From: Jiangella ureilytica
GTDB taxonomy: Bacteria; Actinomycetota; Actinomycetes; Jiangellales; Jiangellaceae
Assembly: GCF_004348545.1 (NCBI RefSeq)
Contig: NZ_SMKL01000018.1
Span: 26,918 to 90,917 of the forward strand
DNA: 64,000 bases
Direction of reading: 5' to 3'
The notes under the pieces: model-generated
The model's input: only the letters and a program-made list of their open reading frames with translations
Databases searched by the model: none
Told to the model about the DNA's origin: nothing
Program-made: the position numbers and the translations under genes
Shown here: positions 61,434 to 64,000 of the stretch, piece after piece
How the letters are laid out: every line of letters starts with the position of its first letter
How positions within the stretch are numbered: the first letter of the stretch is position 1

Positions 61434-62759
61434 ATGAACCCCGAGGCCCGCCGCATCCAGGGCGTCTACATCACCCTGATGCTCGGCAACACGCTCGCGG
61501 CGTCGTTCATCTGGGGCATCAACACGCTGTTCCTGCTCGATGCCGGGCTGAGCAACCTCGAGGCGTTCGCCGCCAACGCGTTCTTCACCGCCGGCATGGT
61601 GCTCTTCGAGGTCCCGACGGGCGTGGTGGCGGACACCGTCGGGCGGCGGGCGTCGTACCTGCTCGGCACCGTCACGCTGGCCGCGTCGACCGCGTTGTAC
61701 TACCTGATGTGGCAGATCAGCGCGCCGTTCTGGGCGTGGGCGCTGGTGTCGGTGCTGATCGGCCTCGGGTTCACGTTCTTCTCCGGCGCCGTCGAGGCCT
61801 GGCTGGTCGACGCGCTGCACTTCGCCGGGTACGACGGCAGCCTCGAGACGGTGTTCGGCCGCGGCCAGATGGTGTCCGGCGTGGCGATGCTGGGCGGGTC
61901 GGTGGCCGGCGGCGTCATCGCGCAGGCGACCGACCTGGGCGTCCCGTTCTTGCTCCGGGTCGCGGTGCTGCTGGCGATGTTCGGCGTGGCGGCCGTCCTG
62001 ATGCGCGACCTCGGCTTCACTCCGGACCGGTCCGAGGGGACGGCGCAGGCGGTGCGGGGCATCTGGTCGGCCTCCATCGAGCACGGCCTGAAGAACCCGC
62101 CGGTGCGCTGGGTCATGCTGGCGGCGCCCTTCGCGTCCGGCGTCGGCATCTACACGTTCTACGCGCTGCAGCCGTACCTGCTGGAGCTCTACGGCGACCC
62201 CGACGCCTACTCCATCGCGGGTCTCGCTGCCGCCGTCGTCGCCGGCGCGCAGGTGGTCGGCGGGTACGCCGCACCGTACGCCCGCAAGATGTTCCGCAAG
62301 CGGACCACGGCGCTCATCCTGGGGACGGTGGCCAGCGCGGCCATCCTCGGGCTGCTGGCCGTCACCGAGGTGTTCTGGGTCGCGCTGTTGCTGCTCGTGC
62401 TCTGGGCGCTGATCTTCGCCGCCGAGATGCCGATCCGGCAGGCCTATCTCAACGACATGATCCCGTCCAAGCAGCGGGCGACGGTGCTCTCGTTCGACTC
62501 GCTGATGGGCAACACCGGCGGGGTCGTGATCCAGCCGGTACTCGGTCGCGCGGCCGACGTGTACAGCTACGGCACCTCACTGGCGATCGGCGCGGCGGTC
62601 CAGGTGCTGGCCGCGCCGTTCCTCGTCGGCAGCCGCCGGCAGAACGCGCCGGCCGACGTCGCCGTGACGGTCCCCGGGTCGCCGGTGGCCGACACCGTAG
62701 AGGGGGCCCCGGGCGCCGGGCCGGTCCCGGGCATCGACGGCGATGAGGTTCAGCGTTGA
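61434..62759 (+). CDS. MFS transporter
   Basis: 441 aa from ATG 61434 (GTG 61428 also possible; GAGAGGAC upstream). Twelve hydrophobic helices; the loop 2-3 motif reads GVVADTVGRRASYLLG (GxxxDxxGRR). Loop 6-7 is long (FTPDRSEGTAQAVRG). The last 45 residues are hydrophilic. Likely drug or metabolite exporter. Its stop overlaps the -35 of the following ArsR promoter. Confidence 0.9.
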   Translation: MNPEARRIQGVYITLMLGNTLAASFIWGINTLFLLDAGLSNLEAFAANAFFTAGMVLFEVPTGVVADTVGRRASYLLGTVTLAASTALYYLMWQISAPFWAWALVSVLIGLGFTFFSGAVEAWLVDALHFAGYDGSLETVFGRGQMVSGVAMLGGSVAGGVIAQATDLGVPFLLRVAVLLAMFGVAAVLMRDLGFTPDRSEGTAQAVRGIWSASIEHGLKNPPVRWVMLAAPFASGVGIYTFYALQPYLLELYGDPDAYSIAGLAAAVVAGAQVVGGYAAPYARKMFRKRTTALILGTVASAAILGLLAVTEVFWVALLLLVLWALIFAAEMPIRQAYLNDMIPSKQRATVLSFDSLMGNTGGVVIQPVLGRAADVYSYGTSLAIGAAVQVLAAPFLVGSRRQNAPADVAVTVPGSPVADTVEGAPGAGPVPGIDGDEVQR

Positions 62760-62785
62760 CTTATATAAGTGATGAGCGATAGGTT
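62756..62785 (+). promoter_or_regulatory. Promoter and ArsR operator
   Basis: TTGACT (62756-62761, -35) and TAGGTT (62780-62785, -10) with 18-bp spacing; the GTG start follows 6 nt later. The perfect palindrome ACTTATATAAGT (62759-62770) overlaps the -35 and spacer, the place where an ArsR-type repressor would block transcription of its own gene. Confidence 0.6.
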
Positions 62786-62791
62786 GCGGGT

Positions 62792-63163
62792 GTGCATGCC
62801 TTCGACGTGCTCGGCGACCCGGTGCGCCGGCGGATCCTGGAGCTGCTCGCCGACGGCGAGCTGACCTCCGGCGCCGTCACGTCGGTCATCCAGCAGGAGT
62901 TCGGCATCTCCCAGCCGGCGGTCTCGCAGCATCTCAAGGTGCTGCGAGAGTCGGGGTTCGCGACGGTGCGGCCCGACGGCGCGCGCCGGCTGTACGCCGT
63001 CAGCTCCGAGCCGCTGCGCGACGTCGACGCGTGGCTCGACCGGTTCCGGAGATTCTGGACGCCACCGCTGGAGGCGCTGGCGACCGAGCTGGCCAGGGGC
63101 AAGCGCGAACGCCGGCTGCAACAGCAGGCCGGCGACGACCCGGACCAGGAGAACACCCCATGA
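62792..63163 (+). CDS. ArsR-family transcriptional repressor
   Basis: 123 aa from GTG 62792. Winged helix: FDVLGDPVRRRILELLADGELTSGAV, FGISQPAVSQHLKVLRESGFATVRPDGARRLYAV. No metal-binding ELCVC motif, so likely of the SdpR/ArsR class coupled to SRPBCC proteins. Its stop overlaps the next start (ATGA). Confidence 0.93.
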   Translation: MHAFDVLGDPVRRRILELLADGELTSGAVTSVIQQEFGISQPAVSQHLKVLRESGFATVRPDGARRLYAVSSEPLRDVDAWLDRFRRFWTPPLEALATELARGKRERRLQQQAGDDPDQENTP

Positions 63164-63822
63164 TCGATGTCTCCGAGCAGATCAACTCCGTGCGCCGGCA
63201 GGTCGGCTCGCGGACCATCGAGGCCGGCGAGGCGCGCACCGTCGTCGTCAGCCAGACCTACCCCGCGGCGACCGAGGACCTCTGGGACGCCTGCACCAAC
63301 CCGGAGCGCATCCCGCGCTGGTTCTCGCCGGTGACGGGCGAGCTGAAGCTCGGCGGGCGCTACCAGGTCGAGGGCAACGCCGGCGGCACCGTCGAGCGCT
63401 GCGACCCGCCGAAGAGCTTCGCCGCCACGTGGGAGTTCAACGGCCAGACCAGCTGGATCGAGGTCCGGCTCACCCCCGAGGGCGACGAGCGGACCCGGTT
63501 CGAGCTCGAGCACATCGCGCTGGTCAACGACGAGGGGCTCGCGTTCTGGGACCTGTACGGCCCCGGCGCCGTCGGGCTGGGCTGGGATCTGGCGCTGATC
63601 GGGCTGACCCTGCACTTCGCGTCGGGCGGCGAGCAGGTCGACCCGAAGGCGGTCGAGGCCTGGGGGATGTCCGAGGAGGGCAAGCGGTTCATCTCGCTGG
63701 CCAGCGAGAAGTGGCGCGACGCCAACGTCGAGTCCGGGTTCGCGACCCCGGAGGGTGCCCAGGCCGCCGCCGACCGGACGACCGCCTTCTACACCGGCGC
63801 CGAAGCACCCCAGGAGGGCTGA
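63160..63822 (+). CDS. SRPBCC (AHSA1-type) protein
   Basis: 220 aa from ATG 63160. VVVSQTYPAATEDLWDACTNPERIPRWFSPVTGELKLGGRYQVEGNAGG and the following WEFNGQTSWIEVRL stretch are of the Aha1/START-like fold. Operon with the ArsR-type gene, a very common pair; the ligand is unknown. Confidence 0.92.
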   Translation: MIDVSEQINSVRRQVGSRTIEAGEARTVVVSQTYPAATEDLWDACTNPERIPRWFSPVTGELKLGGRYQVEGNAGGTVERCDPPKSFAATWEFNGQTSWIEVRLTPEGDERTRFELEHIALVNDEGLAFWDLYGPGAVGLGWDLALIGLTLHFASGGEQVDPKAVEAWGMSEEGKRFISLASEKWRDANVESGFATPEGAQAAADRTTAFYTGAEAPQEG

Positions 63823-63878
63823 GGCTTCACCTCACTGCCCATGATCATCGGCGATCGACCACGTCATAGCGGGGTGTG

Positions 63879-64000
63879 TGTTCCGGAGACATCGGTGACA
63901 AAGCGTTCGGGGACATGGGCGACAGTTCGGGTTGGTTGGCTTCCCGTCTTTGCAGTGTGTGCCGTGGTTCGGCGGTGTCAAGGTCGTTCGTCCTCGCTGT
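63879..64000 (+). mobile_element. Left end of an IS481-type insertion sequence (runs off window)
   Basis: From 63879 the sequence reads TGTTCCGGAGACATCGGTGA with the related motif GACATGGGCGACA 20-odd nt later. This pattern (TGTTCCGGAGACAT and repeated GACATSGGYGACA) resembles ends of IS481-family elements as I know them. A small frame at 63975 could be the transposase start. The right end lies outside. Confidence 0.45.
63975..64000 (+). CDS. Possible IS481 transposase, N-terminus only
   Basis: GTG 63975 followed by eight codons (VSRSFVLAV) before the window ends. The MSR-x-FVLAV start resembles IS481-type transposases. Too short for certainty. Confidence 0.3.

Overview
The window is chromosomal DNA from a high-GC Gram-positive bacterium, most likely a soil actinomycete. 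The evidence is very GC-rich coding with GTG/TTG starts, many start codons only 6-8 nt downstream of a -10-like hexamer (leaderless transcripts), an AfsR/SARP regulator, an F420-type luciferase-like oxidoreductase, SnoaL-tailed ECF sigma factors, and a galU-moeA/glp-rimJ-glpR(sepX) block that is conserved across Actinobacteria. I cannot name the genus from sequence alone.

Layout. 0-25 kb is a chromosomal backbone: a truncated SARP/AfsR regulator, a secreted beta-propeller, tRNA-Arg(CCT), pirin, an ECF sigma factor with a membrane partner, and tryptophanyl-tRNA synthetase preceded by a short Trp-Trp leader peptide and an attenuator-like fold. Then come a large helicase-nuclease protein with degenerate ATPase motifs, a CBS protein, MscL, a SAF-domain protein, an FmdB/Ruc-type zinc ribbon, a SatD pair, a penicillin acylase, 5-FTHF cyclo-ligase, and the galU-moeA-moaC-mog-rimJ run, followed by YceI, GlpR/SepX and tRNA-Ala(CGC).

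25-39 kb is a visibly less GC-rich defence island that begins just after tRNA-Ala. It holds an EVE-like/zinc-ribbon/HNH nuclease and a four-gene overlapping operon (MutL/MORC-type GHKL ATPase, Z1 helicase, PD-(D/E)XK protein, AIPR protein) with the composition of the anti-phage system called Mza. After a frameshifted mug glycosylase relic comes a second module: a cytosine-5 DNA methyltransferase fused to a degenerate endonuclease III-like iron-sulfur domain, a second MORC-type ATPase convergent with it, and a Vsr nuclease. No integrase or second attachment site is visible. A 3.3-kb tandem-amidase pseudogene with about nine apparent frameshifts follows (39.2-42.6 kb).

43-64 kb returns to GC-rich accessory and backbone genes: HD hydrolase, Nudix, a SWIM-SNF2 helicase, DUF5994 and small hypotheticals, a 3 x 130-bp tandem repeat, a quinone oxidoreductase, a 2 x 99-bp tandem repeat with covarying hairpins, a small ORF, and an LLM oxidoreductase. 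Next is a cluster of three SnoaL-tailed ECF sigma factors, each beside a likely target (DHFR-like reductase; four-helix membrane protein; methyltransferase and NmrA-type reductase). The end holds a VOC protein, secreted GDPD, secreted beta-helix protein, MFS exporter and an ArsR-SRPBCC pair with a visible operator. The right edge enters what looks like an IS481-type insertion sequence.
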